Positions 1 through 13,972 of a stretch of DNA of 64,000 nucleotides are shown in pieces; positions within the stretch are counted from its first letter, which is position 1, and the number at the start of each line of letters is the position of its first letter. The position numbers and the translations under genes were made by a program. The notes under the pieces were generated by a model that worked only from the letters and a program-made list of their open reading frames with translations, searched no databases and was not told where the DNA came from. Origin of the DNA: Acinetobacter rongchengensis (GTDB lineage Bacteria > Pseudomonadota > Gammaproteobacteria > Pseudomonadales > Moraxellaceae); the NCBI RefSeq assembly GCF_003611475.1, contig NZ_RAXT01000001.1, positions 186,001 to 250,000 of the forward strand, in the 5' to 3' direction.

Positions 1-48
1 AAGTCAGAAAATCTATCCACCAACAATAATTTTGATTTTACCCTATTT

Positions 49-768
49 TCATTGCTGTGACTGTAAAATCAATTTTGCTAATTCAAGATCATCTGGATAG
101 GTTATTTTTATATTGTCAGAACGCCCCGTAACCACATGTACAGGTTCATTTATATACTCAAGCGCACTAGCTTCATCTGTAATGACAATATCATTCGCCA
201 AAGCACTTTCGATTGCAAATTTAAGTTTTGCAAGTGTTGATATCTGTGGTGTCTGAGCTTGCCACAATTGATCCCGACTCACAGTTTGATCAATCTGGTG
301 TCCAGTTGCCACCAATTTCAAGGTATCACGTACGGGTATCGCCAATATAGCACTGACATCTTGCTCAATTGCAGTATTTAGCAAGTTTAGCAAACACGCA
401 GTTGTTACACATGGTCGAGCTGCATCATGTACAAAAACCATATCTTGTGGGTCTGCAAATTTTGAAAGCGTGTTTAACGCATTTAAAACAGAATTTACTC
501 GTTCTGCTCCCCCTAAACAAAAGTGAGCAATTTCTTTGTTGGTCAAATTGAGTGTTTGTACAAAATCATCGTGTTCACCAATCGCTAAAACATAACCTGC
601 AAGTGGCAATTGGTTCAATCGATCAATGGTATGTTCTAATACTGTTTTATTTTCAATGATTTGATATTGTTTAAGTTCTGTTTTAGAAAAACGACTCCCT
701 GTACCAGCAGCAGGAATAATTGCCCATATTTTACGGTTGGTCTGGCGCAGGTTCGTCTTGGTCTTCAT
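49..768 (-). CDS. ispD: 2-C-methyl-D-erythritol 4-phosphate cytidylyltransferase
   Basis: Cytoplasmic enzyme of the non-mevalonate (MEP) isoprenoid pathway that couples CTP to methylerythritol phosphate. The 239-residue protein has the family's N-terminal nucleotide-binding motif PAAGTGSRF (residues about 19-27) with a following Lys, and the VHDAARP motif near residue 112. The length is normal for IspD, with a short N-terminal extension of about 14 residues before the first strand. The only ATG overlaps the end of ftsB by 38 nt, and no later good start is seen, so the extension is probably real. It is the last gene of the eno-ftsB-ispD run and is likely co-transcribed and translationally coupled to ftsB. 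Confidence 0.95.
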   Translation of the reverse strand: MKTKTNLRQTNRKIWAIIPAAGTGSRFSKTELKQYQIIENKTVLEHTIDRLNQLPLAGYVLAIGEHDDFVQTLNLTNKEIAHFCLGGAERVNSVLNALNTLSKFADPQDMVFVHDAARPCVTTACLLNLLNTAIEQDVSAILAIPVRDTLKLVATGHQIDQTVSRDQLWQAQTPQISTLAKLKFAIESALANDIVITDEASALEYINEPVHVVTGRSDNIKITYPDDLELAKLILQSQQ

Positions 769-1117
769 TGGTTCTTAAATCAGCATTTGGGTCGATATAA
801 ATCGGTTTGTAATGGGTACTGATGGTACTCATTTGTACAAATGTTTCGTGTGGCTTCACTAGACCGAGGTCTAAACGTGCATGTTCTTCAATGGCTTCGG
901 CACCATTTTTTAAATCATACACTTCCGCAGCAAGAATACGGTTTCTTTCTTTTAGGTCAGTGTTTACTTCAGTTTGTTGCTGAATTTGCTGAACTAAAGC
1001 TTGGTGAGGGAAATATCCCCCCTCACCAAACCAGAAGCGATACTGTAGGACTGCGATAATCAATATCGCAATCACTAAGATCACTTTACTTGAAGTTGTT
1101 TTAAATACTTCTAACAT
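731..1117 (-). CDS. ftsB: Cell division protein FtsB
   Basis: Small bitopic divisome protein that forms the FtsQ-FtsB-FtsL complex at the septum. The 128-residue product has a short cytoplasmic N-terminus, one membrane segment at about residues 13-30, then a heptad-like coiled coil (about 38-75, including LKERNRILAAEV) and the conserved region LGLVKPHETFVQ. Its C-terminus carries an acidic and proline-rich tail (EDQDEPAPDQP) that makes it longer than the E. coli protein of about 103 residues. It starts 15 nt after the eno stop codon, an arrangement (eno-ftsB-ispD) that is conserved in gammaproteobacteria. Confidence 0.93.
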   Translation of the reverse strand: MLEVFKTTSSKVILVIAILIIAVLQYRFWFGEGGYFPHQALVQQIQQQTEVNTDLKERNRILAAEVYDLKNGAEAIEEHARLDLGLVKPHETFVQMSTISTHYKPIYIDPNADLRTNEDQDEPAPDQP

Positions 1118-1132
1118 GAGCCATTCAAAGAA

Positions 1133-2440
<1,308 letters not shown>

Positions 2441-2450
2441 TTAAAAATAA

Positions 2451-2469
2451 GATGCCTCTTATAAAGGCA

Positions 2470-2471
<2 letters not shown>
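2451..2471 (-). terminator. Hairpin terminator-like between kdsA and eno
   Basis: Read on the minus strand, a 7-bp stem GATGCCT/AGGCATC with a 7-nt loop is followed by TTATTTTTAA. It overlaps the kdsA stop codon. It could be a partial terminator that separates pyrG-kdsA expression from eno. Confidence 0.55.
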
Positions 2472-3327
<856 letters not shown>

Positions 3328-3355
3328 TTAAACTTCCTAGTTAGTTGCTACACAC

Positions 3356-5080
<1,725 letters not shown>

Positions 5081-5224
5081 TCACATCAATTCATAGAACA
5101 ATAAACAATTGGCTATTCTATCAGCATTTCCAATAAAAAATTAGCTCTAGATAAGATGATTTTCAAATATGATTTTGCTGTTATACTGCTACCATCTCTC
5201 TAATCTGTATTGTTTTGAGTCATT

Positions 5225-5671
5225 ATGAATAAGAAACTTTTAATTTGTGGTGCAATTGCCACTGTACTACTTGTATCAGCTTGTGTAAAAAAAGAAGCAC
5301 CGAAAGAAGATGAGCAAGAAATTGAGACCACTCAAACTACAAGCTCTGAACCTGCACAATTCGAAAACTTACCAAGTGCTGAACAAAATGGCACGCAACA
5401 AGTTGAAGCACCTGCGCAAGTTGAAATTGAACGTACTCAAACTGAAAATACGACCACTGAAATTCGTCGTGAAACACATGAAGTACACGCTACAACACAA
5501 AATCAATCAGCTGAAAGCAAGCCTGTTGAAGAATCTAAGCCTGCAAAAGCTGAATCAGTAAAAACTGAGACAACTCAAGCCGCTCCAAAAGCAACCACAG
5601 GTGCTGCGCAGTCTGAAGATGATGCTGTTGCTGCTGCGATTGCCGCTGCGACTCCAGCTTTGAAAAATTAA
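5225..5671 (+). CDS. Putative lipoprotein, Ala/Glu/Thr-rich
   Basis: The 148-residue product begins with a lipoprotein signal peptide: charged MNKK, a hydrophobic stretch, and the lipobox LVSAC with the lipidated Cys at residue 20. The rest is low-complexity and rich in Glu, Thr, Gln, Ala and Lys, with repeated ETTQ-like segments and an alanine-rich end (AAAIAAATPALKN). No known domain was recognised. It diverges from pyrG across about 230 nt with a TTATACT-like -10 sequence near 5179. It is probably an envelope-anchored, intrinsically disordered protein; its function is unknown. Confidence 0.8.
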   Translation: MNKKLLICGAIATVLLVSACVKKEAPKEDEQEIETTQTTSSEPAQFENLPSAEQNGTQQVEAPAQVEIERTQTENTTTEIRRETHEVHATTQNQSAESKPVEESKPAKAESVKTETTQAAPKATTGAAQSEDDAVAAAIAAATPALKN

Positions 5672-5756
5672 TTTTTAATTTTTTAATAAAAAAACCAGTC
5701 ATGATTGGCTCAGGCTGATCAGTAAAAAAGTATTTTGCTGATCCTAATATAAGAAT

Positions 5757-5910
5757 CCCCCCTAACCCTGAGCCATATATTGCGCAAGGAAAAGAGGGGA
5801 AATCTTTGAGAATTTAAAATTATCTTAAATTCCTTATGTAGGAGTGCGACTCATCCCTCCTTTAAAAAAGGTGAGGAGCATGCTCCGCAAGGGAGAGGTT
5901 TTTCAAATGC
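5757..5910. repeat. Intergenic repeat, copy A (GAGCCATATA family)
   Basis: The tract between the lipoprotein and hydrolase genes holds a run starting CCCTAACCCTGAGCCATATA and then GCGCAAGGAAAAGAGG, followed by CTCATCCCTCC and CCGCAAGGGAGAGG segments. Closely similar words recur near 7770, 34385 and 60370, so it is a dispersed non-coding repeat. It is flanked by converging genes and carries no ORF. Confidence 0.65.
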
Positions 5911-5965
5911 CTAATGGATTGTTTTTCAATTTATTCGCTGATCAAACTGATGCTCAAATCAAAAA

Positions 5966-7045
5966 TTAATACTGCTTTAAAAAATCCGCAATCAGTTTAG
6001 ATGCCCACGATTTAGAGTTTAACCCCTCATAAAAACCACAATGACTTCCCTTCTTCGTGGTGACAACCATAATATTATCCATCTGCTGGATGGTTTCTTT
6101 GTAAGGTTCTAAATTTCGAATTGAGCATACTGGATCATCTTCCGCATTTAAAACCATGAGCGGAATTTTTATATTTTCAAGAACATAGATCGGGTTTATG
6201 GCTTGATCATAACTTTGATAATCTGCAAAACCTGCCATTTGAAAATAAGTACTTTGAAATTCTTGTAAGGTCTTTGTCGCCAGCACCTGTTGAACGGACG
6301 CAACAGCATTCCATGTATTTTTATATGGATAAACAAAGGCTTTGAATAACTTTTGAGTCATCATTTTGCTATAAAAAGGATGTACATTTTCAAAACCTGT
6401 TTGTGTGTTATAACCCGGACACATTGCAAAAGCGGCTTTAAAAGGGGTATCTACACCTTGCTCGCCCAAGTAACGGACCAATAAACCAGTACCAGCCGAT
6501 GAACCAACAGCATAAAGCGTAGATTGTGGGAATATTTTTTGAATATAGGCTAATTGCTCTTTTAAATCAGACGTTGATCCAAAAATCGACATTTGTGGAA
6601 CAGGCATCGGCAACCCAGCATGACCACGGCGTAAACACAGCGCAATTCTCCAACCTGTATATTCATGTAAATCTTTCACCAACTCACGCATACTTTCAGG
6701 TGTGCCTGTAATGGTATGCATCACTACAATCGTTGGTGTTTCTTTGGGTAAATCATAACCATACCAAGCGATCGCAGTAACACCACCATCTTGCATCGTC
6801 AGTTGTTCAATACGGTCATATTTCAGTTTAATTGTTTTCTTTTTCACCACATCAAAATAAATTAAATGGATGTGTTGATTACTGAGCCACGGTGTAGGTC
6901 GGTATTTTTGTTGTAATTGAGGGAGTTTATCTACCAAATCTTTAAATTGCCCTTCTTGGTCATAGTACATTTTAGGCAGTTCAGCACCAGTCACTTGATC
7001 CAATATAGATTGAGCCAACTGATTGAATTTATTGATGATTGACAT
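5966..7045 (-). CDS. Alpha/beta-fold hydrolase, YheT-like
   Basis: The 359-residue protein shows an alpha/beta-hydrolase layout: the strand TIVVMHTITGTPES (oxyanion region, about 105-118), RRGHAGLPMP, the nucleophile elbow GSSAG (Ser about 183), an acid in NAEDDPVC and a His in GSHCGFYEGL near the C-terminus. The overall pattern resembles the YheT/UPF0017 hydrolase group, whose members are esterase-like enzymes of uncertain substrate. No signal peptide or membrane segment is seen. It is monocistronic, between two intergenic repeat tracts. Confidence 0.8.
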   Translation of the reverse strand: MSIINKFNQLAQSILDQVTGAELPKMYYDQEGQFKDLVDKLPQLQQKYRPTPWLSNQHIHLIYFDVVKKKTIKLKYDRIEQLTMQDGGVTAIAWYGYDLPKETPTIVVMHTITGTPESMRELVKDLHEYTGWRIALCLRRGHAGLPMPVPQMSIFGSTSDLKEQLAYIQKIFPQSTLYAVGSSAGTGLLVRYLGEQGVDTPFKAAFAMCPGYNTQTGFENVHPFYSKMMTQKLFKAFVYPYKNTWNAVASVQQVLATKTLQEFQSTYFQMAGFADYQSYDQAINPIYVLENIKIPLMVLNAEDDPVCSIRNLEPYKETIQQMDNIMVVTTKKGSHCGFYEGLNSKSWASKLIADFLKQY

Positions 7046-7233
7046 GATATGACTCTCTATTCAACACATTTAAAACAATTCAATTACAAAGACTAAAGTA
7101 AAGACACATTCACATTAAATGATCATCCATTTAATTGTAGTTTTGTAGTGAAATTTGTTTCTAACCATTCATAGTCAATGATTAGAAACACTTCATATTG
7201 ATTTAAAAAATAAAATTTTTAAATGGAACACCA

Positions 7234-7641
7234 TTATTTAGGCTTAAATGCCGCCATACGTTGTCCCATTTGTGCAGCCAAAGCTTCCAAGCCACTTTTT
7301 GGACGTAACATCACTTCAAAATCAACGATTTTACCTTGTTCATTAAAACGAATCATATCAATCCCTTTTAATTTCTTTTCGCCAACATTGGCAGAAAACT
7401 CAAGTACCACACTTTGCTGATCTTCCGTGTAAAACTCACGGTGATAGGTGAAGTTTTCAAAAATCTGAATCACATTACTTAAAATAAAAAATACAACTTG
7501 TTTGCCTTCATATGGGTTATAAGCCACGGGTGAACGAAAAACCACTTCGTCTGCCAATAACGCATTGAGAATATTCATATCACGGCTTTCTATCATAGTG
7601 TGCCATTTTTCGAGTGAAGCTTTTGTGTTGATGTAACTCAT
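7234..7641 (-). CDS. SnoaL-like / nuclear transport factor 2 (NTF2) fold protein
   Basis: This 135-residue protein has the features of the SnoaL-like cone fold: an N-terminal helix followed by WHTMIESRDMNILNALLADEVVFRSP, then beta strands including REFYTEDQQSVVLEFSANVG and GIDMIRFNEQGKIVDFEVMLRP. The last two are typical of the family. Members include small isomerases, cyclases and proteins of unknown function, so the substrate cannot be named. A TATCC/GGATA-like ribosome-binding site precedes the ATG. Confidence 0.75.
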   Translation of the reverse strand: MSYINTKASLEKWHTMIESRDMNILNALLADEVVFRSPVAYNPYEGKQVVFFILSNVIQIFENFTYHREFYTEDQQSVVLEFSANVGEKKLKGIDMIRFNEQGKIVDFEVMLRPKSGLEALAAQMGQRMAAFKPK

Positions 7642-7689
7642 TTTTATATCCTTATTAAATCAAAATATTCACACCAAGATTAACGCAAT

Positions 7690-7940
7690 GAATGCTTCTT
7701 TTCCTTCAGGGATGAGGAATATAGTTCCGCAAAAGGATGAGTGGAAAATAAAATTTAGAACAACCTCTCCCTCACCCTGAGCCATACATGGCCTAAGAAA
7801 AGGAGAAAAAATTTGCATCTCAACTCATCATTTAATTCTAGATACTCCTCCCTTTTTTAAAGGAAGGTTGGGAGGGATTATTATCTCAAAAAACCTCTCC
7901 CTATCCCTCTCCTAAAAGAGAGGGAATCCATTAAATTTTC
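7690..7940. repeat. Intergenic repeat, copy B (GAGCCATATA family)
   Basis: The 334-nt gap between fadH and the SnoaL-like gene contains AACCTCTCCCTCACCCTGAG, then GCCATACATGGC, a short palindrome, and several CTCTCC/GGAGAG purine-pyrimidine words, including ACCTCTCCCTATCCCTCTCC near 7900. It matches copies near 5766, 34420 and 60382. Long complementary CT/GA tracts could fold. No ORF is supported here. Confidence 0.65.
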
Positions 7941-7975
7941 TAAATTTTCAAAGCGAATTGTCTTGGCAAATAAAA

Positions 7976-10036
<2,061 letters not shown>

Positions 10037-10061
10037 TTAACAAGTTTGACGAATATGGTTA

Positions 10062-10077
10062 ATGCAACAAGTTGCAT
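10062..10077. promoter_or_regulatory. Palindromic operator candidate 1
   Basis: ATGCAACAAGTTGCAT is an inverted repeat (ATGCAAC/GTTGCAT arms with a 2-nt centre) located 62 nt upstream of the fadH start. A near-identical copy lies 49 nt further on. A pair of identical palindromes between a PadR-like gene and its divergent neighbour fits a binding site for that regulator; this is inference. Confidence 0.7.
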
Positions 10078-10110
10078 AGTTTTTATCTTTATAATCGAGA
10101 TTTGATTTTT

Positions 10111-10126
10111 ATGCAACATGTTGCAT
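10111..10126. promoter_or_regulatory. Palindromic operator candidate 2
   Basis: ATGCAACATGTTGCAT is a perfect 16-bp palindrome. It differs from candidate 1 only in the two central bases. It ends 40 nt before the preferred ATG of the padR-like gene (10167), a position that would allow autorepression. Confidence 0.75.
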
Positions 10127-10166
10127 AATGACTCCACATCCATTTTATTTGCGAACTATTACCGAA

Positions 10167-10718
10167 ATGTCATTAGCCCATGTTTTATTGACAAGTTTGA
10201 TTGAAAAACCCAGTACAGGTTTTGAACTGGCTCGCCGTTTTGATCGCTCGATGGGTTTCTTTTGGAATGCAACACACCAACAGATTTATCGTGAACTCAA
10301 CGGTATGCAAAAAAAGGGCTGGATTTCAACTTTAGAAGATCAAGCAGATACTGGACGTAAAAAAACCTATCAAGTTGAACAACTTGGTCGTATTGAATTA
10401 ACCGAATGGATGGTAAAACAAGGTCAGCCTGCGCAACTTCGTGAAGAATTGATGGTACGTTTACGCATAGAGGCACAGTTTGGTGGAAATTCTGTATTAC
10501 CTGAACTCGAGCGTCATCTCAGTTTACACCGTGAAAATTTAAAGCTGTATCAACACATATTTGCCAAAGATTTTGCACATACCGATGCTCAAGATCGGAC
10601 TTTATATATTCACAAAATGATTTTACAATTGGGAATTGACTTAGAAAATGGTTGGATTAATTGGCTAAATCAAGTCATTCCACAACTTAAAACATTTGAA
10701 AATCAAGAAAATAGATAA
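10167..10718 (+). CDS. PadR family transcriptional regulator
   Basis: A 183-residue DNA-binding repressor-type protein. The N-terminal winged helix contains the PadR pattern SLAHVLLTSLIEKPSTGFEL...QIYRELNGMQKKGWI, and the C-terminal half is the helical dimerisation region (PadR_C-like) with ELMVRLRIEAQFGG. I chose the ATG at 10167 because it gives the usual MSLAHVLL N-terminus; an in-frame ATG at 10128 would add 13 residues and would sit right behind the palindrome. It is followed after 8 nt by an alpha/beta hydrolase gene, so the two form an operon divergent from fadH. Confidence 0.88.
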   Translation: MSLAHVLLTSLIEKPSTGFELARRFDRSMGFFWNATHQQIYRELNGMQKKGWISTLEDQADTGRKKTYQVEQLGRIELTEWMVKQGQPAQLREELMVRLRIEAQFGGNSVLPELERHLSLHRENLKLYQHIFAKDFAHTDAQDRTLYIHKMILQLGIDLENGWINWLNQVIPQLKTFENQENR

Positions 10719-10726
10719 GGAATGCT

Positions 10727-11638
10727 ATGCCATATTATACGATGCCTGATGGTGAGCTTTTATTTGTCCGAGAAATTGGTCAAGGTGAACCCGTACTCGT
10801 ACTTTCAGGTTTAGGTATGCAAAGTTGGCAATGGCTTCCCTTTTTATTACCCAATATAAAACGCTATAAATTTTATATTCCAGATTGGCGGGGTTTTGGC
10901 GGTTCACGTGATTGTAAAATCCCACACGATATCGATGCGATTCAAAACCATTGGCGTGATATAGACAGCTTAATTACACAAATCAAACTAAAAGACTTTA
11001 TTCTCATGGCCTATTCCATGGGTGCAACCACAGCAATGCATGGCATGCAGTATGGAAATTTACAAGATAAATTAAAGGCTTACCTACACATCGACCAAAC
11101 ACCCAAAATCCCGACTGATGATACATGGGCATTTGGATTATTCGGAAATAAATATTTTAAATTTAAACGCTTACTTGAAGATTTTTCAGTTTTTCTGCAT
11201 CAATATTCAAATTACCGTTTGGTGGATGACTTACCAATCGCGCCAAGAACTGAGTTGGTTCAAATGTGGGCAAATTTTATTAAATTACAAGGTAGCAACA
11301 AAATTAGCCCTTTTATATTTAATTTGGCATTGAAACACCAGCAATTACAAAAATTTTTACTCCCCAGCAGACGTTTAGATTACCTCACATGGTATATCGA
11401 TAATTACTTAAATCATGATGAAGATTATCGTGAAGCGATTGCAAAGCTAAATTGCCCAACAACATTCTTTATTGGTGAGAAATCGACCTTGTACCCTGCA
11501 GCAGGTCAAATCCAAATTTCAAACAGTATCAATCATGCAGAAAATATTATTTTCAAACAATCAGGACACACACCATTGATTACTGAACCTTTCAAATTTA
11601 GTCGTGAAATTTCTGCATTTTTAAAGAAAATAAATTAG
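10727..11638 (+). CDS. Alpha/beta-fold hydrolase
   Basis: A 303-residue hydrolase-fold protein. It has an oxyanion-region motif VLSGLGMQSWQW (about 25-36), IPDWRGFGGS, the nucleophile elbow AYSMG (Ser near residue 97; the first Gly of GxSxG is Ala), and a terminal SGHTPLITEP with the likely catalytic His. An AAGGA ribosome-binding site lies just upstream of the ATG and the gene follows the padR-like stop by 8 nt. The shared operon with the regulator and the neighbouring fadH hint at a role in acyl-ester or lipid metabolism, but the substrate is unknown. Confidence 0.8.
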   Translation: MPYYTMPDGELLFVREIGQGEPVLVLSGLGMQSWQWLPFLLPNIKRYKFYIPDWRGFGGSRDCKIPHDIDAIQNHWRDIDSLITQIKLKDFILMAYSMGATTAMHGMQYGNLQDKLKAYLHIDQTPKIPTDDTWAFGLFGNKYFKFKRLLEDFSVFLHQYSNYRLVDDLPIAPRTELVQMWANFIKLQGSNKISPFIFNLALKHQQLQKFLLPSRRLDYLTWYIDNYLNHDEDYREAIAKLNCPTTFFIGEKSTLYPAAGQIQISNSINHAENIIFKQSGHTPLITEPFKFSREISAFLKKIN

Positions 11639-12076
11639 TTCAATACGGCTTATTTATTCTGTCGTTCTTTAAACTATAAAAAGCAAAAATTGCTTAAAAA
11701 TAAAGCCACTACTTAAAGTTGGTTTAGCATGCAACTCGCCTAAATAATACTGGCAAACCGTGTTTTATTTCCAATGTTCACAAATCAATCATTCATTCAC
11801 GCATCTACTCACTTATAAACTTGCTTATTTTGAATATTTATCAATCTACTTATCTAGAGTACACAAAGAAAATTATTAAAGAATTGATTAAAAACTACCT
11901 ATAAATTAAAACAATTCTCATATTATGAAAATAAATACAAGAATAGATCTGCTTTATTTTTGAGGAAAATATGTTTTAAGCTGTATCTTTTTGTTCCAAA
12001 TAAATAAGCAATAACAATTTGATCCTAAAATAAAAAAAGTTTGAAAAATCACTTTCATTTTCAAAGCACACAAGAT
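11639..12076. other. AT-rich intergenic region
   Basis: About 440 nt with no supported gene, tRNA or repeat. It presumably carries the promoter of the MHS transporter. I see no strong terminator for the upstream hydrolase gene. Confidence 0.5.
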
Positions 12077-12091
12077 TTATCACAGTGATAA
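12077..12091. promoter_or_regulatory. Palindrome at the ribosome-binding site of the transporter gene
   Basis: TTATCACAGTGATAA is a perfect 7-bp inverted repeat around a central A, ending 9 nt before the ATG at 12101 and touching the AAGGAT Shine-Dalgarno. It could be a repressor operator or an RNA hairpin next to the ribosome-binding site. Its GTGA half-sites recall, but do not match in spacing, a CRP-type site. Confidence 0.6.
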
Positions 12092-12100
12092 GGATATTGT

Positions 12101-13399
12101 ATGAGTGAAACACATAGCTATCAGCCACATGAAAAGCGTGATCGCGTCATGGCCATTGTGGGCGCTGCTTCGGGGAATTTAGTCGAGTGGTTTGATTTTT
12201 ATATCTATGCCGCATTTGCGATCTATTTTACACATGCTTTAACTGCCCCAGACATGAGCGACTCATCAAAAGCAATTTATGTATGGGGCGTTTTCGCTGC
12301 CAGTTTCTTTATGCGACCTTTGGGCAGTTGGTTATTTGGCTGGATTGGAGACACCTATGGACGTAAAAAGTCCATGATTATCTCTATCACTTTAATGGCG
12401 ATCAGTTCTTTTCTTTTTGCAGCATTGCCAACGTATGAACAAGTCGGTATGGCCGCACCGTTTCTACTCCTTGCTGTTCGTTTATTGCAAGGGCTTTCCG
12501 TAGGTGGTGAATATGGAACAGTAGCAACTTATATGAGTGAGGTCGCACTGAAAGGACAGCGCGGTTTTTATGCTTCTTTTCAATATGTGACATTATCAGG
12601 TGGACAGCTTTTAGCCAGTGCACTTGGGGTCATCATGTTGGCATTTATGTCGAAAGAGCAGTTAATGGATGGGGGTTGGCGTATTCCATTCATTATTGGT
12701 GGGGTTGTTGCGATTTTATCTTTCTTTGCTCGTCGTCATTTGAAAGAAACACTACCTGAGGATGAAGGTCAAAAAGAAGGTTCAGGCAGTTTAAAAGCGT
12801 TATTTAAACACAACTGGAAAACCTTCCTTTTGGTGGTTGGTTATACCTCTGCGGGTTCACTTTGTTTTTATATCATCACGGTTTATTCAAAAACCTACAT
12901 CACCAGTTTAGGTTTTGATGATAAAACTGTGGGTTATATGATGACCATTGCACTCTTTGTATTCATGTGTGCTCAGCCTTTATTTGGAATGCTTTCAGAC
13001 CGCATTGGACGCCGTGCTTCGATGATGCTGTTTAGTATCACTTGTGCGATTTTTATCTACCCAGTGATGGTGATTGCAATGCCGTACTTTCATGGCTCGG
13101 CTGTTATTGTGACTTTGTTATTGATATTTCTGATGTGCTTGTTGAGTTTTTATACCTCAATTAGTGGCTTGGTTAAAGCAGAAATGTTCCCGCCATATAT
13201 TCGTGCTTTAGGTGTCGGTTTTGCTTATGCAGTAGGGAATGCAATATTTGGTGGTTCTGCACCTGCTGTTGCCTTAAAGCTGAAAGATTTAGGTCATGAA
13301 AATACATTCTTTATTTATGTGATAGTTATGCTGATTATTTGTTTGTTCTGTAGTATGCAGCTGCCAAAACAGCCTAAATATCTACATCACGATCATTAA
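12101..13399 (+). CDS. MFS metabolite:H+ symporter (MHS family, KgtP-like)
   Basis: A 432-residue inner-membrane transporter with about 12 hydrophobic segments. It shows MHS-family signatures: GNLVEWFDFYIYAAF at the first helix, FGWIGDTYGRKKSM in loop 2-3, and RLLQGLSVGGEYGTVATYMSE in helix 4. FGMLSDRIGRRASM repeats the MFS motif in loop 8-9. The family includes alpha-ketoglutarate, citrate, proline/betaine and shikimate permeases; the sequence is closest in feel to KgtP, but the substrate is not certain. A Shine-Dalgarno AAGGAT precedes the start, adjoining a palindrome. A rho-independent terminator follows at 13425. Confidence 0.88.
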   Translation: MSETHSYQPHEKRDRVMAIVGAASGNLVEWFDFYIYAAFAIYFTHALTAPDMSDSSKAIYVWGVFAASFFMRPLGSWLFGWIGDTYGRKKSMIISITLMAISSFLFAALPTYEQVGMAAPFLLLAVRLLQGLSVGGEYGTVATYMSEVALKGQRGFYASFQYVTLSGGQLLASALGVIMLAFMSKEQLMDGGWRIPFIIGGVVAILSFFARRHLKETLPEDEGQKEGSGSLKALFKHNWKTFLLVVGYTSAGSLCFYIITVYSKTYITSLGFDDKTVGYMMTIALFVFMCAQPLFGMLSDRIGRRASMMLFSITCAIFIYPVMVIAMPYFHGSAVIVTLLLIFLMCLLSFYTSISGLVKAEMFPPYIRALGVGFAYAVGNAIFGGSAPAVALKLKDLGHENTFFIYVIVMLIICLFCSMQLPKQPKYLHHDH

Positions 13400-13424
13400 T
13401 TTCATACTGATCTAAATGCACTAA

Positions 13425-13452
13425 AGGTCTGCTTATGCAGATCTTTTTTATT
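13425..13452 (+). terminator. Rho-independent terminator after the MHS transporter
   Basis: Stem AGGTCTGC/GCAGATCT (one G-U pair) with loop TTAT, followed by TTTTTATTT. It closes the transporter transcript. Confidence 0.8.
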
Positions 13453-13972
13453 TATCGAATATAAACCTAGGTTGAATATATTAAGCTTTCGGTCGGAATA
13501 CTGAATTGATGAGCTTGTAAAATACTTTCATATTTATTTTAACATTAAAGCATATAGTTGTTTATTTTTACTTTAATATTACACAAAAATACCCTACTAT
13601 AGATTAAAAAACCCCAACCCTTTACTAAAAACAAATCAATATAAAACAAACCAGTTAAACATTATTTAAAAATAAATTTTTAAGCAATTAAATTATAAAC
13701 TCTTATTATTTATAACATTTTAGATCAAGCTATCAATAAAATATATTTTGATACACTTTATTTAAATACTTTATTTTTTATTTCCACACTTAATGTTATC
13801 AATGAAAAATATAAAAGTAATAATTATATAGATGTTACGCACCTCACTCTTCTATATTGTGATTTGCATAAAATTGAAAACACAACATTTTGTGTTACCT
13901 ACCCTCAAAAATTGGGTTACCGCGTAACATCAGTTATATAAATTAATTTCAATAAATTAAAAGAGTAACCAT
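13453..13972. other. AT-rich leader region of the RHS island
   Basis: About 520 nt without a supported ORF and with visibly lower GC than the flanking core genes. The last 140 nt contain the inverted repeat at 13831/13922 and nested hairpins (AACACAA/TTGTGTT near 13878-13894), and presumably the rhs promoter. The island's left edge probably lies in this region. Confidence 0.5.
13831..13931. repeat. 10-bp perfect inverted repeat upstream of rhs
   Basis: GATGTTACGC (13831-13840) and GCGTAACATC (13922-13931) are exact reverse complements separated by 81 nt. Between them lie a small AACACAA/TTGTGTT hairpin and two copies of GTTACC. It ends 41 nt before the rhs start codon, so it could be a structured 5' leader, a regulator site or an old insertion scar. 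Confidence 0.6.
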
